A stretch of DNA of 64,000 nt, from the NCBI GenBank assembly GCA_029215795.1, contig JARDYH010000002.1:133121001-133185000 (forward strand), in the 5' to 3' direction. A program made the translations under genes and the position numbers. Positions 22,495-33,611 of this stretch are shown here, in pieces. The notes below the pieces were generated by a model that did no database searches, was not told the DNA's origin, and saw nothing but the letters and a program-made list of their open reading frames with translations. Source of the stretch: Anniella stebbinsi. Taxonomy: Eukaryota; Chordata; Lepidosauria; Squamata; Anniellidae. Position 1 is the stretch's first letter. Every line of letters starts with the position of its first letter.

Positions 22495-22841
22495 CCCTCT
22501 ACAAGGATTCGCTTTTGCGCCCGGTTCGGCGATTATGCGCATTATCGCAGACGCGCATTTACTCCTAATCCCTCTGCACGGGAGGCGGCGAGAGGCGGCG
22601 AAACGCATTAATAGATGTCCAAAAAGCGCTTTACAAGAAGTTAATGTGCATAAGCGCTTGTTCACACGGGAAAAATGCGCTTTAACGGCCGGAGCAAAAT
22701 AAAACTCGCGATTTGACGCGCATTCGAAAATGCGCATTATCGGAGAGATAACGCGCCTCTACGCCCGATTTGCGCTCCGTTCTTGTAGAGGTAAAATTTT
22801 TAATGAACCTTCAAAGCGCATTAAACCTCTCTTGTAGAGGC
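22495..22841. mobile_element. CpG-rich foldback element, copy A
   Basis: Ends read CCTCTACAAG and CTTGTAGAGG, forming short terminal inverted repeats. The interior is studded with CpG in repeated words such as TGCGCATTATCG, AAGCGC and TTAATGCG. A second copy in opposite orientation is at 52834-53183. No frame encodes a known protein. The element splits a family X repeat. I do not recognise the family. Confidence 0.72.
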
Positions 22842-22842
22842 C

Positions 22843-22937
22843 CCAAATTGAATTCTGCCCTCGGGCTGCAAGGGGTTCCTGCAGGCCCCGAGATCCCAAA
22901 TTGAATTCTGCCCTCGGGCTGCAAGGGGTTCCTACGG
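22843..22937 (+). repeat. Two-copy direct repeat of about 48 bp
   Basis: CCAAATTGAATTCTGCCCTC through GCAAGGGGTTCCT occurs twice in a row, a small tandem duplication of family X sequence directly beside the CpG-rich element. Confidence 0.85.
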
Positions 22938-23812
22938 ATTCCTTCAGATTGCAACACCTATGCCGGACCTACATTCCTTTGCTCAGTTATGTAGGTGGCC
23001 AGGTAGACAGCTTGTGGCTGTGGGCTGCGACCTGCATCTGGCTGCCAGGCGCCTTTGCAACGCCCAGGGAAAACTCCATGTGGACGCGAGGTGCCCTGCT
23101 CACCAAAAGATGCGCTGATTTGGAATAGCTGTGTTTTGCAGCTGCTACGTTGAAGATCAGCGTGGAGCAAGAGGGCGGTGACTGCGGCAGCAAAGGGGAT
23201 GCACATTTGCGGGTCTTTGTGGTGGTCCGAAGAACCCCCTTGGGGTGCTTAGTTCTGAGAGGCAGGAAATGATTTCTGTCTCTTCCCTCGCCCACATGTG
23301 GATTCCCTGTGGAAGCATCCACTTCAAGTTCAAAAGACGCTTTGTTGATATAGCATGGCCCTCAACAAAGATCGCCAGAGTCTGTGAGATACACAGAAAG
23401 AGAGAGAATGTTGTGGAGGCTGCAGATAGTTTGGGAGACATGAGGAGTGGCAGAGACAGATGTGGGACCCTATTTTTTTTCCCTCCTGAAGTTTTATTTT
23501 GAAATAAAGTAAAATAATAATAAAGGCCACAAGGAAGAAACATGCATAATAAAATAACAAGATTACTAAAGGAATAGAGAAACTTTATAATTCTATTGGC
23601 GATGAGGGAATGAAAATACAAGCTATATAGCCTGTATAAGGGGTGTGTTTTTCTGTGTATGTGGGGTAGTCAGAAAAAAATATACTGTACTTTTTTGGAA
23701 TTTGATCAAATGTTTTAAGGAAATAAATGGAAACCATGGTGCCATAAATCTTCAAATTAAGATTTCTTGCTTGCTAGGCTTGCTATACTTGCTAAGTTTA
23801 TATATAGTTATA

Positions 23813-24015
23813 GGCTCAATTCGGACAACACAATAAACAACTGTGTGGGGGAAACAATCGTCAGTTGTTTTGACTATTGTGTCATCCGAATGCTGCCATA
23901 GTCAACTCAGCGCTGATCCTCATCCTCACCACCACGTTGTGTGGGGAGTGCCCCCTAAGGTTAGGGTTAGGGTTAGTCAACCCACCATTGACTATCGTGT
24001 CGTCCGAATTGAGCC
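23813..24015. mobile_element. 203-bp inverted-repeat element with telomere-like core
   Basis: Terminal inverted repeats GGCTCAATTCGGACAACACA and its near complement at the right end, with ATA on both flanks (3-bp duplication). A three-unit TTAGGG-like run (23957-23975) lies inside. It is the same family as 55749-55974, in the opposite orientation, which lacks the run. No coding capacity. Confidence 0.8.
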
Positions 24016-24309
24016 ATAGTTTCCTTAAGTTTTATCAACCCCTGGCTGCTTTGTTGGTTGCTTTGAAAACATCCATTTATATGCTGTACATGATTTTGCA
24101 GCTGCATACATTTGCTTAAGTAGGTGTTCAAGCAGGAATCCAGGACCATTCGGTTCAAAATGATGAAGAAACAGAGCTTTTGGAGTTACTATTTGTATGA
24201 CTCCTGTTTGCTTCTATGGGGACAGTGCCGAGGTAGCAGATAGTGGTGTTTGGATTTTCTGCTGTAGATGCCAAATGTCTTGAGATAGATTTTTTTCTCT
24301 TCCCCCATC

Positions 24310-24999
24310 TAGAGATGTAAAATTTCTGGAAATTTTGAAGCCATGAAAAATAAAATATTTTGTTCCATTTTTTTCCAGAGAAAAATGGAAAGTTTTGGAA
24401 AAATGGGGAAAAAATGCAATATTAGCACTTTTTACAGATTGAAAGTCACTTTGTTACTACATAGAATGTAATTATGTACAACTTGGTATTGGCATAAAAT
24501 TATCACATTTGGTATATTAAAAGTACCGTGTATTCAAACAATTTTTACAAATTGAATATACTTTTAAAATTTTTTACTTTTTGGGGGGGTAACAAATGGA
24601 GCTACAAGCTCCTGAACTGTAAGGAATGCCTGAACTGTAAGGAATCTCTTTGGTTTTGCTGGCTTATGAGGAGCAGGCAAAAAACAATTAAAAAACCAGA
24701 AGAAACCATCAACATTAGTAACAAGGAAACTTATTTATGTCTCCGCTAGTCCTCTACTTTGTCAAGCAGACATAAAGCACCATAAAAAGTTTTAGAAATC
24801 ATTTGGAGAAGTAAATAATGAGCACCTTGCCTTAAACATTTTATTCATCATGCTAAAATAAAACATTCCATAATCCATTTTTCTTCATCCCCCCTCCCTT
24901 TTGGGGGGGGGGGAACCAAAAAAGGCTTCAGGGGGAAAAATGGGGGAAAACGTTTTTTCCCAGATTTTTCCAGTTTTTTCCCGGGCCTTCACATCTCTA
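24310..24999. mobile_element. hAT-like non-autonomous element, about 690 bp
   Basis: It starts TAGAGATGTAAAATTTCTGG and ends CTTCACATCTCTA, giving a TAGAGATGT terminal repeat like that of the element at 61887. Flanks CCCCATCT and CCCCATAA agree at 6 of 8 positions if shifted by one, compatible with an old 8-bp duplication. Both ends contain opposed GGAAAAATGG-like/CCATTTTTCC-like blocks. No transposase frame. Confidence 0.6.
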
Positions 25000-25534
25000 C
25001 CCCATAATGAAATATTTGGGAGCTTGGATGTTGTGCTTCTGGTCTCTATGCAACTATAGGTGGTTTCCTTAGGATGAGGTGGGGGTGGGATTAACCAAAG
25101 AATGGATTTCTTGATTTTATCTTTGATTTCTTCTTTTATGGTTCCTCTGGAAGTGTGCCGGTGATTTGGATACTTTCTCAAGAGTAAATCGCATATCTTG
25201 CTACGGGGTAATTGCAAAATCTTCCATGCAGAGGTGTGTGAATACAAGGTTGCAGCAGGGATGGAACTTACCCAGTCTGATGGTTTTGTTCTGCAGCCTT
25301 TGTGTCTATTTGTTCAGTAGAAAAGCGCAGATTGTGTGTTTTTCCCCTTATTATTTTTCCTGGGTCAGGTATTATTTGTATTCTTGCTTGTTTTCCCCCA
25401 TTTTTGTTTTAGATGGGAAAATGAGTGAACACACGTTTAATTTAAGAATACTTAGCTTGTCTCTTAGAACACTCCAACCATTCAAAGCATCTCATATGCA
25501 TAATCTCAGTCATCCCTACAACAGCCTTGTGAGG

Positions 25535-25735
25535 TAGATCACATAGGAAGCTGCCTTATACTGACTGAGTCAGACCATTGGTCCATCTAGCCCAGTACTG
25601 TCAACACCGACTGGCAGAGGCTCTCCAGGATTTCAGGCTGGAATTTTTCCTGCCTTACCTGGAGATGCCGGGGCTCAAACCTGGAACCTTCTGCATACAA
25701 AGCTGGTGTTTTGCCACTGGGCCATGGCCTTTCCC
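25535..25735 (-). mobile_element. tRNA-derived SINE, antisense
   Basis: ATAGGAAGCTGCCTTATACT at the left and GGGGCTCAAACCTGGAACC at the right are the complement of the SINE at 22000. Confidence 0.82.
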
Positions 25736-26640
25736 CTTCTTAACAAGAGTATTATTATCATATCTACTTTGCAAATGGGGAACTGAGATTAAGGGAATAT
25801 ACTGGCATATCTCTAAGGGCCTCTAGTAACTGGAGATATCCTGGTTCATCACTTAGCTGCTACATCTGATGTTAAAATGGTTGTGTTGAGAAGGATGAGT
25901 AGATGTCTTCCTGTTGATTCTCTGCAAAGAACTATTAAGGTTCTGTCTCCCCCCCCCCCCCCGGCAAGTCTCCTCCCCACCATCCCTGTGTGAAGCTTAT
26001 CCTAGAATGTCATCTCCCTGCTGGGAAAAAAGCTTCACCTGTGAAATTTCTGCCGCTCTTGCCTCTGTTACAAGCATGGAAGCACTGCCATTAAAAACTT
26101 TAGTAACCCTAAACGCGTTAGCAGTTCTTACATACAGGCATATGGGCTTTAAGTGGCTTCTGCATGGATCAACACCTCTGAAGACTCCTTCATTTTGAGA
26201 GGTGGCATGTCTGGGCATGAAAAGCTGAGGAGACGAAGTTGGACTTTTCCTCTTATGATCTATATTTTGATTTCAAAGCCCCCCAATAAGGTCAGTTGCC
26301 GGGATCTCCTCTGCGTCGGTGCCCATCACCCCTCTCCCCTCTCCCTGCATTTTAATTAAAGTGTGTGTTTGCCTTCCTTCTATACAATATATAAGTCAGC
26401 ATGTGCTTTATGAACTCCCAGAGAGGAAGCTATATAGAGTACCGTCACAGAGGAACTTGGCAGCCTTCCTGGGGGATGAGTGTCTGAAAAAAAGGTTAGT
26501 CGAGCTGGTAAACTTCAGGACATCCTTTCTGTAGCTGGAGCTTTGAGTCCCTTGCCAACACAGTGAAGTGACCTCTTTTGTGTGTGTGTGTGTGTGTGTG
26601 TACATGCATACCTGTCCCTGATCATCAACTAATTCTGCCA
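25736..26640 (+). other. PLEKHA2 intron 1, unclassified
   Basis: No exon or clear mobile element seen. It contains a C17 tract near 25948 and a TG microsatellite at 26578-26600. Confidence 0.45.
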
Positions 26641-26641
26641 C

Positions 26642-26700
26642 AGGGCCAAGAAGAACCATGCTGGATTAGATCCAAGGCCCATCTAGTCCAGGTGCCCCTT
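26642..26700 (-). mobile_element. CR1-like LINE tail fragment, antisense
   Basis: AAGAACCATGCTGGATTAGA then AAGGCCCATCTAGTCCAG, the antisense of the family ending seen at 44640-45030. Confidence 0.6.
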
Positions 26701-26939
26701 CCTATTTTGGCCGCATTGTGGGATGTTTTGTGTTGCTAAGAGGCTACGGTTCTTTTTAGGATTCAGAAACAATGAATTCACCAATGCGTGAAGGCTAAAG
26801 ATTTTGTTAAGCAGCAACAAACTAATACAGCAGGAAAGGGAAACGCTACAGGGCAGTAATTGCAGCAAGAAACTACAGTCCTACAATCACCGGGATCCCC
26901 CACCGAGTGGCGACAAGTAGACTCTGATAATGTCCTGGT

Positions 26940-27830
26940 ATGTAGCACCCTTTCCTGGGTGGGCCTGGGTTGAAATGGAGGGTGTTCGACCTGTTCTGGA
27001 TGGGGTTGCATTCCCCCTGAAGGAGCAGGTTCGTAGCTTGGGGTTTCTCCTAGAACCGTCTCTGTCACTTGAGGCTCAGGTGGCCTCAGTGGCACGGAGT
27101 GCCTTCTACCAACTTCGGTTGGTGGCCCAGCTACGGCCCTATCTGGACAGGGATAACCTGGCTGCAGTTGTCTATGCTCTGGTAACCTCCAGGTTAGATT
27201 ACTGCAACGCACTCTACGTGGGGATGCCTTTGAAGATGGTTCAGAAGCTGCAGCTTGTGCAAAATGCAGTGGCCAGATTGCTATCAGGAACCAGAAGGTT
27301 CGAACATATAAGGCCGACTCTGGCCTGTTTGCATTGGCTGCTTGTATGTTTCCGAGCCCGATTCAAGGTGCTGTTTTTAACTTTTAAAGCCTTACACGGC
27401 TTGAGACCACAATACCTGATGAAACGCCTCTCCTAACATGAACCTACCCGTACACTACGCTCAACAACTAATGTCCTCCTCTGAGTGCCTACTCCGAGGG
27501 AAGCTCGGAGGATGGCAACAAAGGAGAGGGCCTTTTCAGTGGTGTCCCCCCCAATTATGGAACGATCTCCCCGACGAGGCTCGCCTGGTACCAACATTGT
27601 TATCTTTTTGGTGCCAGGTCAAAACTTTTATTTCCCCCAGGCATTTAACAGCTTAAGTTGAGTTTGAGTCTTTGGCCTGGCTGAAAGTTTAAAATTGTTT
27701 TAAATGATAGCTGTTTTTATGTTTTATGTTTTAAAATTTTGTGTATTGATTTTTAATGTTTAATCTTTTAATTTTTGTAAACCGCCCAGGGAGCTTTGGC
27801 TGTGGGGTGGTATCTAAATGTAAATAATAA
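26940..27830 (+). mobile_element. L2-type LINE, C-terminal ORF2 plus 3' tail
   Basis: The longest LINE coding remnant of the window (frame 26930-27436, then broken). It encodes LEAQVASVARSAFYQLR, then SRLDYCNALYVGMPLK, then LQLVQNAVARLLSGTRR and HWLLVCFRARFKVL, which are typical of the region after the reverse transcriptase in L2 elements. A frame change and stops follow near 27437. The 3' end has TGTAAACCGCCCAGGGAGC and an A-rich tail. This is a dead copy. Confidence 0.88.
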
Positions 27831-28300
27831 TATTAATACCTTGAGAGTGTCAGGAACTTATATATACCATTATGCACATAGTAATCTTACCTATGTTCTG
27901 GCCATGCTCCACTGACTTCGAAAATGTTTACACACTCTTGCAGAGTGAAAGGATTAGTTCTAGCAAGTGGCAAGCAACCAGCATAGATAGCTCTAAGACC
28001 ACCCCAGGCACTCCTGCCCATACTCGGTGGTAGACCTTGAAATCTACAAAACAACGTAGGTTTAAGGAAAATTATGTGTATAAAAATATGTAACAATTAT
28101 ATAACACATTTTGATATGAAAACTAATATCTCACATGAAATTTAAAGCAACAGATTCATCACAGTTTATCATTACTTACCCCGTTTGCAAATATGTTTTT
28201 TTTAAAAGGCTATACAAATATACAGTGCCCATATCCTCCTTGTGAGGCAAAGCCTCTTTTAGGCGTTTACAAGGTAAAATGATGAAACAATAAAATAAAG

Positions 28301-28347
28301 GGTCTGTTCAGACAACACACTAAGCCATGGTTAGGCCATTAACCCTT
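28301..28347. mobile_element. Terminal fragment of an inverted-repeat element
   Basis: GTCTGTTCAGACAACACACT then AAGCCATGGTTAGGCCATTA matches the left end of the element at 35072 and then diverges, so only the end survives. Confidence 0.55.
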
Positions 28348-28585
28348 TTGCAGCAAATGTCTGCACTTAGAAAATTGAATTTGCTCTGTGAGAGAAAGTT
28401 CTGTTTCTGATCTTCCGAATCCCCAAATATATTGAAGTACCTAAACTTAAATGGAGGCCTGCATGACATGTTACCTAGCAAGCCAAGCGCAGTCAACCTA
28501 ATGTCTTTGACACCCGCGCCTCGCAAACCTGGTTTCTGCAGTCCCAGGCAGGCATTAGAATTAGAAGGTTTATTGAACCTGTGAT

Positions 28586-28905
28586 TAGGCTGATCAGGTA
28601 AAATCCAGGTCAGGGCTCATGTAACTTTAACAGTTGTAGAGAAAAGGGAATTTCAGCCAGAGTCATTTGTATGCAATTAGTTCCTGGTGAAATTCCCTCT
28701 TCACCACAACATTTAAAGGTGCAGGCACTATACTAGAGTGACCATATACAAAAGAAGGCAGGGCCCCTGCAACTTTAACAGGTGTGATGAAGAGGGAACT
28801 TCACCAGGAAATAATTGCATACAAATGACACTGGCTGAAATTCCCTTTTCTCTACAACTGTTAAAGTTACATGAGCCCTGACCTGGATTTTATCTGGTCA
28901 CCCTA
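28586..28905. mobile_element. Intact 320-bp hAT-like foldback with perfect 8-bp duplication
   Basis: It starts TAGGCTGATCAGGTAAAATCC-like (20 bases shown would be TAGGCTGATCAGGTAAAATC) and ends GGTCACCCTA. Both flanks are CCTGTGAT (28578-28585 and 28906-28913). It consists of two opposed arms of about 150 bp around a short centre containing ACTAGAGTGACCATATAC. Non-coding, mobilised presumably by an hAT transposase made elsewhere. Confidence 0.9.
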
Positions 28906-28984
28906 CCTGTGATAGGCTGTTGTAAAATGGCTGTTGGGCTTGGTGTGAATTCTTTTGGACGAGACGGAGAGGAATTGTGTGCGA

Positions 28985-29180
28985 GTGAGTGTGTGCATGT
29001 GTGCTTAGGATCCTCCTGACTCAGACCATTGATCCATCCAATCCAGTATTGACGGTGACTAGCAGCCAGGGTTTTATGCAAGGAACTTTGCATACCCTAT
29101 CTGGAGATGCCAAGGATAAAAAAAACCCTGGGACTGTAAAGCAGGGACTCTACCACTGAGCTACAGCCGCTCCCCGAGTG
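28985..29180 (-). mobile_element. tRNA-derived SINE, antisense, diverged
   Basis: CTCAGACCATTGATCCATCC at the left and TCTACCACTGAGCTACAGCC at the right are the complement of the SINE at 22000. The middle is shortened. Confidence 0.7.
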
Positions 29181-30515
29181 TGTGTGTGTGTGAACACACA
29201 TTCACATCAAAGCTTCATAAAAGGAAGCGTCATGTCTGCAAGAAGGGAGGCCTTGTTGAATGTAAGTTGATTCATTATAAATAGTTTTAGAAAGTCAGCG
29301 TCTCTGCCAGCTTAACTCCGTCGGGGTTTCTCACAGGAGTAGCTCTCTCATTCTTTGTCCTGGCTTTGCAGCTGTGACAGGTTTCCCTGAGATCCTGGGT
29401 ATTGGAAGGTGTTGTAGCATCATCTTAGTGGATGGAGCAGTCTCGCCCTGTTGGCACTTGGGCATGATTTACAGGTCAGAGGACCTGTCTGTCAAGTGGT
29501 ATTGAATAGGCCAGGCCTTAGTACATAATAGCTGAAGCAAAGCTGAAGAGGCTTGCTAGAGATAATCTTTCGACGCAAGGCCTGAAATCCCTCCTGTTAG
29601 GTCCACCTCTGTTTGAAACTTTAGAAGCACTCTGCACATACTCACTCTTGCTATTTAGGCTTTGGATCTCTAAGGGCTGTGCCATGAAAAGTACTGTTGA
29701 GGCTTTTCATAGACTTGAACTTGCATTTGCTGTGGATTGTGTGTATGTGGCCAGATTCAGGTGGCAGGGAGTCGCCTGTCCTTAGACGGACCGGGCTCCT
29801 GTGGCTGAGATTTTACCTTCCCTGTGATCATGCTAAGCCTGGGTCAGCTCAGCGTTTGGCAGGCTAGGAGTGACTATTAGGTTTCTTTCCTGCCAGGCTC
29901 TGGTGGCTCAGAGCATAAGAGTTTCACCCACCCCGTGATCTTGTTTAAGCTTTGGCCGTGTCCCCTGAGTTCCCAGCGTATGCGGCGTCTGGAGAAGCTC
30001 CCTTGGAATAGTTTGCTAACCCTTTTGAGAATTCTCCCCCTTCCCCCATGTGATTGAATGAAAGATCGTATCAAGAACAGAGCCTGAAGCTTCCTGACCC
30101 ATCATTCAGCTTTAAGTGTAGTTCTAGAGAAATGTAACCATTAAGCGTGTTACTGTGAGATTTCCTCAATAAAAAGAAGCCTCACTGATGTGAGTGTATT
30201 GTGTTTTGTAATATCACAATGTCCTAAACCAACACCCCCATCTTCCTTATGATGGATAAGCGAATATTAATGCTGGTTATGGCGTTTCAGCCTCTGTGTT
30301 GTTCTGCTGAAAGGAATTGAGGACTTGTTCATTTTAGCCTCTTCGTTATTTGAAACCAAGTGTGATTAACCCTTTTACCACATTTATCCTTGCTTAACGT
30401 TTGCATCAAGCAATTGGCATGTACAATATATATGTGCGTGTGTCTGTGTGTATGATTAAGAGTTGAAGCAAGAATAACTAAACCTTTAAATATTTGTTGC
30501 AAAGTCTCACAAAAA
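29181..30515 (+). other. PLEKHA2 intron 1, unclassified
   Basis: No exon, SINE or LINE recognised. It is AT-balanced DNA with an AATAAA at about 30168 and a TGTGTG-rich stretch near 30434. Confidence 0.4.
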
Positions 30516-30524
30516 TGGAGAATG

Positions 30525-30705
30525 GACTCTGGGGCGGTAGCCCAGTGGAAGCTGGTGGCTCCAATTTCAGGGCGGTGATGTGTCCCTTCTTGGTTTTGGT
30601 CAGAACCTTGGATAGCTTCTTTAGAGTTCTGTCTGAAACCCAGAATGGATTCACCACCCCACTCACATCAGAGCCACCAGCCTCCACTGGGCTACAGTGT
30701 GCTGT
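30525..30705. mobile_element. Foldback element, family Y
   Basis: The left block GTAGCCCAGTGGAAGCTGGT and the right block CCAGCCTCCACTGGGCTAC are near-perfect complements, giving a hairpin of about 180 bp. The middle contains GGATAGCTTCTTTAGAGTTC. A larger, rearranged relative is at 50565-50815. Confidence 0.7.
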
Positions 30706-31021
30706 CTGGAGGATGTGAATCATGTTGAATTGCCAACTGATGAGGGGGGAAAAAAACTAGACAAACATACTTCTGTGTTTTTAAGAGTACCTTGATCGGC
30801 CAAAATCGGCTGGTAAAGCTTTCATGACATGGAGATAACTGATAGCACCTGCTAATATCTGAAGAGCAAGCTGTTGTTTATAGCAGTGGAGCAAGGGCTG
30901 TTAAACAGTTGGCAACTTGAGAGCAATAGAGAGTGGCTGTGTATATTACAAGGTGTCTGCAGTGATTAACATAGGGGGGTGGGAAAACTCTTTGGAGAAG
31001 CCTTCAGTTTGGCAGTCATTC

Positions 31022-31105
31022 CCTTAATTCCCCGCCTCGATCTAGACGGAGAGGTGGGTAAGAAATAAATCATTATTATTATTGTTATTATTATTATTAT
31101 TAATT
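31022..31105 (+). mobile_element. LINE 3' end with TTA tract
   Basis: CCCGCCTCGATCTAGACGGA then GAGGTGGGTAAGAAATAAAT and a TTA microsatellite; same ending as 17330-17390. Confidence 0.6.
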
Positions 31106-31349
31106 CCAGATACGTAGTGGCCAAATTGGGTTAATACGTGGGAAGGTGTGTGCTTCACATGTCCCTTTTTTATCTCCATATACTTTGGATCCAACTCTGA
31201 AGACAGGTTTCATAGCCCCAGCTATTATGGGGTCCATAGTCAAATGAAGCAAACCCCTTCTTGGGAATACCTGAGCGAAGGTGTCTCCAGCCGAGTCTTT
31301 GAGAATCTGAATTTTTCTCACTCTCTCAGAAAACTGGAACCCAATGGGG

Positions 31350-31680
31350 TCCTCCCATGAAGCTGGTGCGTGGGAGATTCAGGACAGGTTAAAGGAAGTA
31401 CTTCACACAGCGCATCGTTAAACTATGGAATTCAGTTCCTCAAGATGTAGGGATGGCCTCCAATTTGGATGGCTTTAAAAAGGGGGATAAATTCCTGGAG
31501 GAGAAGTCTATCAATGGCTACTAGTCCTGATGACTATGCGCTACCTCCAATATTAGAGTTAGTAAGCCTATATACAGCCGTTGCTGGGGAACATGGATGG
31601 GAGGGTGCTGCTGCACCATGTCGTGCTTATGGGTCCCTGGAAAAACAACTGGTTGGCCACTATGTGGCTGCAATTTGTGT
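31350..31680 (+). mobile_element. CR1-like LINE 3' fragment
   Basis: GGTGCGTGGGAGATTCAGGA, then CGTTAAACTATGGAATTCAG and GGAGAAGTCTATCAATGGCT. A cleaner relative is at 44640-45030, and antisense pieces are at 34625-34800 and 58435-58640. Confidence 0.8.
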
Positions 31681-32894
31681 GTTGATTAACCCATGGTTTG
31701 CCACCCGACACCACCATTACATCTGAGTAGTATCATTGTGGCACAGGCTTTGGTGGGCCAGGAGGGTCCACTTTATTACATCGATCCCATCTGCTGAAGT
31801 AAGCTTAGCTGTAGTCCACAAAAACCTATGGCACAATACATATCTCGGGGCCAAACTGGGCATGATTGGACAGTCGCACATTTTATTTGCCCGCCTTCCC
31901 AGTTCACCCTGTAAAGCAGGGTGTGGGACCGTGCTTCTCTCTTACAAGCATAAGGACATGTCAGGGAGTAAAATTAGTCCCCTTTCCCTGGCCTTTCTTC
32001 CCCGTGCTCCATTGCTTAAAGCAATTTTTCTCCCTGGAGCTGAGTTGGAAGAAGAGCGTTTGTTCCCATGCAACCAAGGGCAGCGATGTAAGGCCGGGGA
32101 TAGGGGCAGGTTTGTGGTGTTTCATGCAAGGAATAGACCCATCCCATCCACCTGACCCAGCTTAATATGCGGATGGGTCAGATGTGCAAATAGATACATG
32201 TGGCTTCTCTATCAGGTATAGTTTGGGCATAGTTTTTGCCATGTGCACACTTTTGCGTAATGTTGCAGCAAAACAACATGGCTTGCCCAGGTATGAGAAG
32301 GCCTTGGCCTCTGGTAGGCTTCCACCCTCTTCTGACATCTGGAAGGTGCCAGTTTGAGGAAGGCTAGTTTAGGCCAATGCCGAGTTCTATATGCTGCGTT
32401 GGGCCTCACTGACTAATTTAGAACAAGCATGAATTGCAAGGAGTGTAGTGTTTGGTCATGATTTAATCATCAAGTGATTGCAGATGTGGTATTTGTGGCA
32501 GGTCCTGTAGATCAAGGACCGGCTTCAGCCACCAAAAGGAAACATAATCTGATGTAAGAATCCGAATTACTGAGAGAGGAACACTTCCAGCCCGCCATTT
32601 TCATGAGACAATGCTGTGTCCGGACTGTACCACTTCCAAGTTCAAGTGGGGGGCTTGCATGATTTGAATGCCCCTCCATATTGAAACTCTCTCACTCCCT
32701 CCTTCTAGTAAACGAGTGTGACTTAGAGAAGACACCTAGACCTTTCGTTGAAATGATACTTTCCTGTGGCAAGAGGAAGGATTTTTTTGTGGTGTAGGGG
32801 AGCGTTCAGTCATGTGATGAACCCCCTCACCTGCGGTCTTCTGAACTACCGCCTCAGTATGAACTAGGCCAAGCCCTGCTCTGCTTGTTCAGGC
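31681..32894 (+). other. PLEKHA2 intron 1, unclassified
   Basis: No recognisable gene or element. A 139-codon open frame at 31736-32155 shows no similarity that I recognise and has no splice context. Confidence 0.4.
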
Positions 32895-33320
32895 TTCATA
32901 ATAATATATTTAATAATAATATATTTATTTCTTACCTGCCTCTCCCCCTGGATCGAGGCGGGGAAGAACATTGAATATAAAATACATAAAACTTAAAAGC
33001 ACATAAAACTAATACATTATTAAAACACCAATAAAACTCTTAAAATTCAACTTGGTAGGCCTGCCGGAAGAGATAGGTCTTTATGGCTTTCTTAAAGTCA
33101 AAGAGACTGTTAAGTTGACGAATCTCCTCCGGCAGGCCATTCCACAGCCTGGGAGCGGCAGAAGAGAAGGTCCTCTGGGTAACAGTTGTCAGCCTAGTTT
33201 TGGCTGACAGTAACAAATTCTTCCCAGAGTGTGCAGGGCGGATTGTATGGGAGAAGCCGATCCTGCAGGAAACCAGGACCCAAACCATGTAGGGCTTTAA
33301 AGGTGATGACCAACACTTTG
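32895..33320 (-). mobile_element. LINE 3' ORF end, antisense
   Basis: The minus strand encodes TFSSAAPRLWNGLPEEIR and then LFDFKKAIKTYLFRQAYQ, the conserved end of L2/CR1-type ORF2 (A-P-R-L-W-N-x-L-P motif). The A-rich 3' tail with the GAGGCGGGGAAG-type ending lies at 32905-33040. Confidence 0.82.
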
Positions 33321-33404
33321 TTCTTCGCCTGGGAAGGATAGCTGCCTACTGTTTAAGACTAGGGCCTATTTCATTTATACACATATATCAGTTTGTGCCC
33401 ATCT

Positions 33405-33525
33405 GGTGCCCTCCGGATGTGTTGGACCAGAACTGCCAGGATTCCTAACCATTGGTCATGCTCACAGGATCATCCTGGGAGTTGTAGTCCAACATATCTG
33501 GAGGGCACCAGGTTGGGGAAGGCTG
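33405..33525. repeat. Short palindromic dispersed repeat
   Basis: GGTGCCCTCCGGATGTGTTG and its complement near CATATCTGGAGGGCACCAGG form a hairpin around CATCCTGGGAGTTGTAGTCC. Best-preserved copy of the family in the window. Confidence 0.78.
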
Positions 33526-33611
33526 GCATTCGTCATGCGATTTCTGTGCACTTTGTGATTGGCGGCATGACTGTGTGAACTTAAACTCTGTTGGGAAGCA
33601 TTCTGCTTTGG

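Noticed and set aside
23955..23976. Interstitial telomere from a chromosome fusion
   Set aside because: Only about three units, and they lie inside a small inverted-repeat element whose ends and flanks are intact.
26930..27436. 168-codon open frame as a possible gene
   Set aside because: It is the C-terminal part of an L2-type LINE, with antisense relatives at 1-475 and 52609-53400.
31736..32155. 139-codon open frame
   Set aside because: No known similarity, no splice sites in phase, and preceded directly by a LINE fragment. It is compatible with chance.
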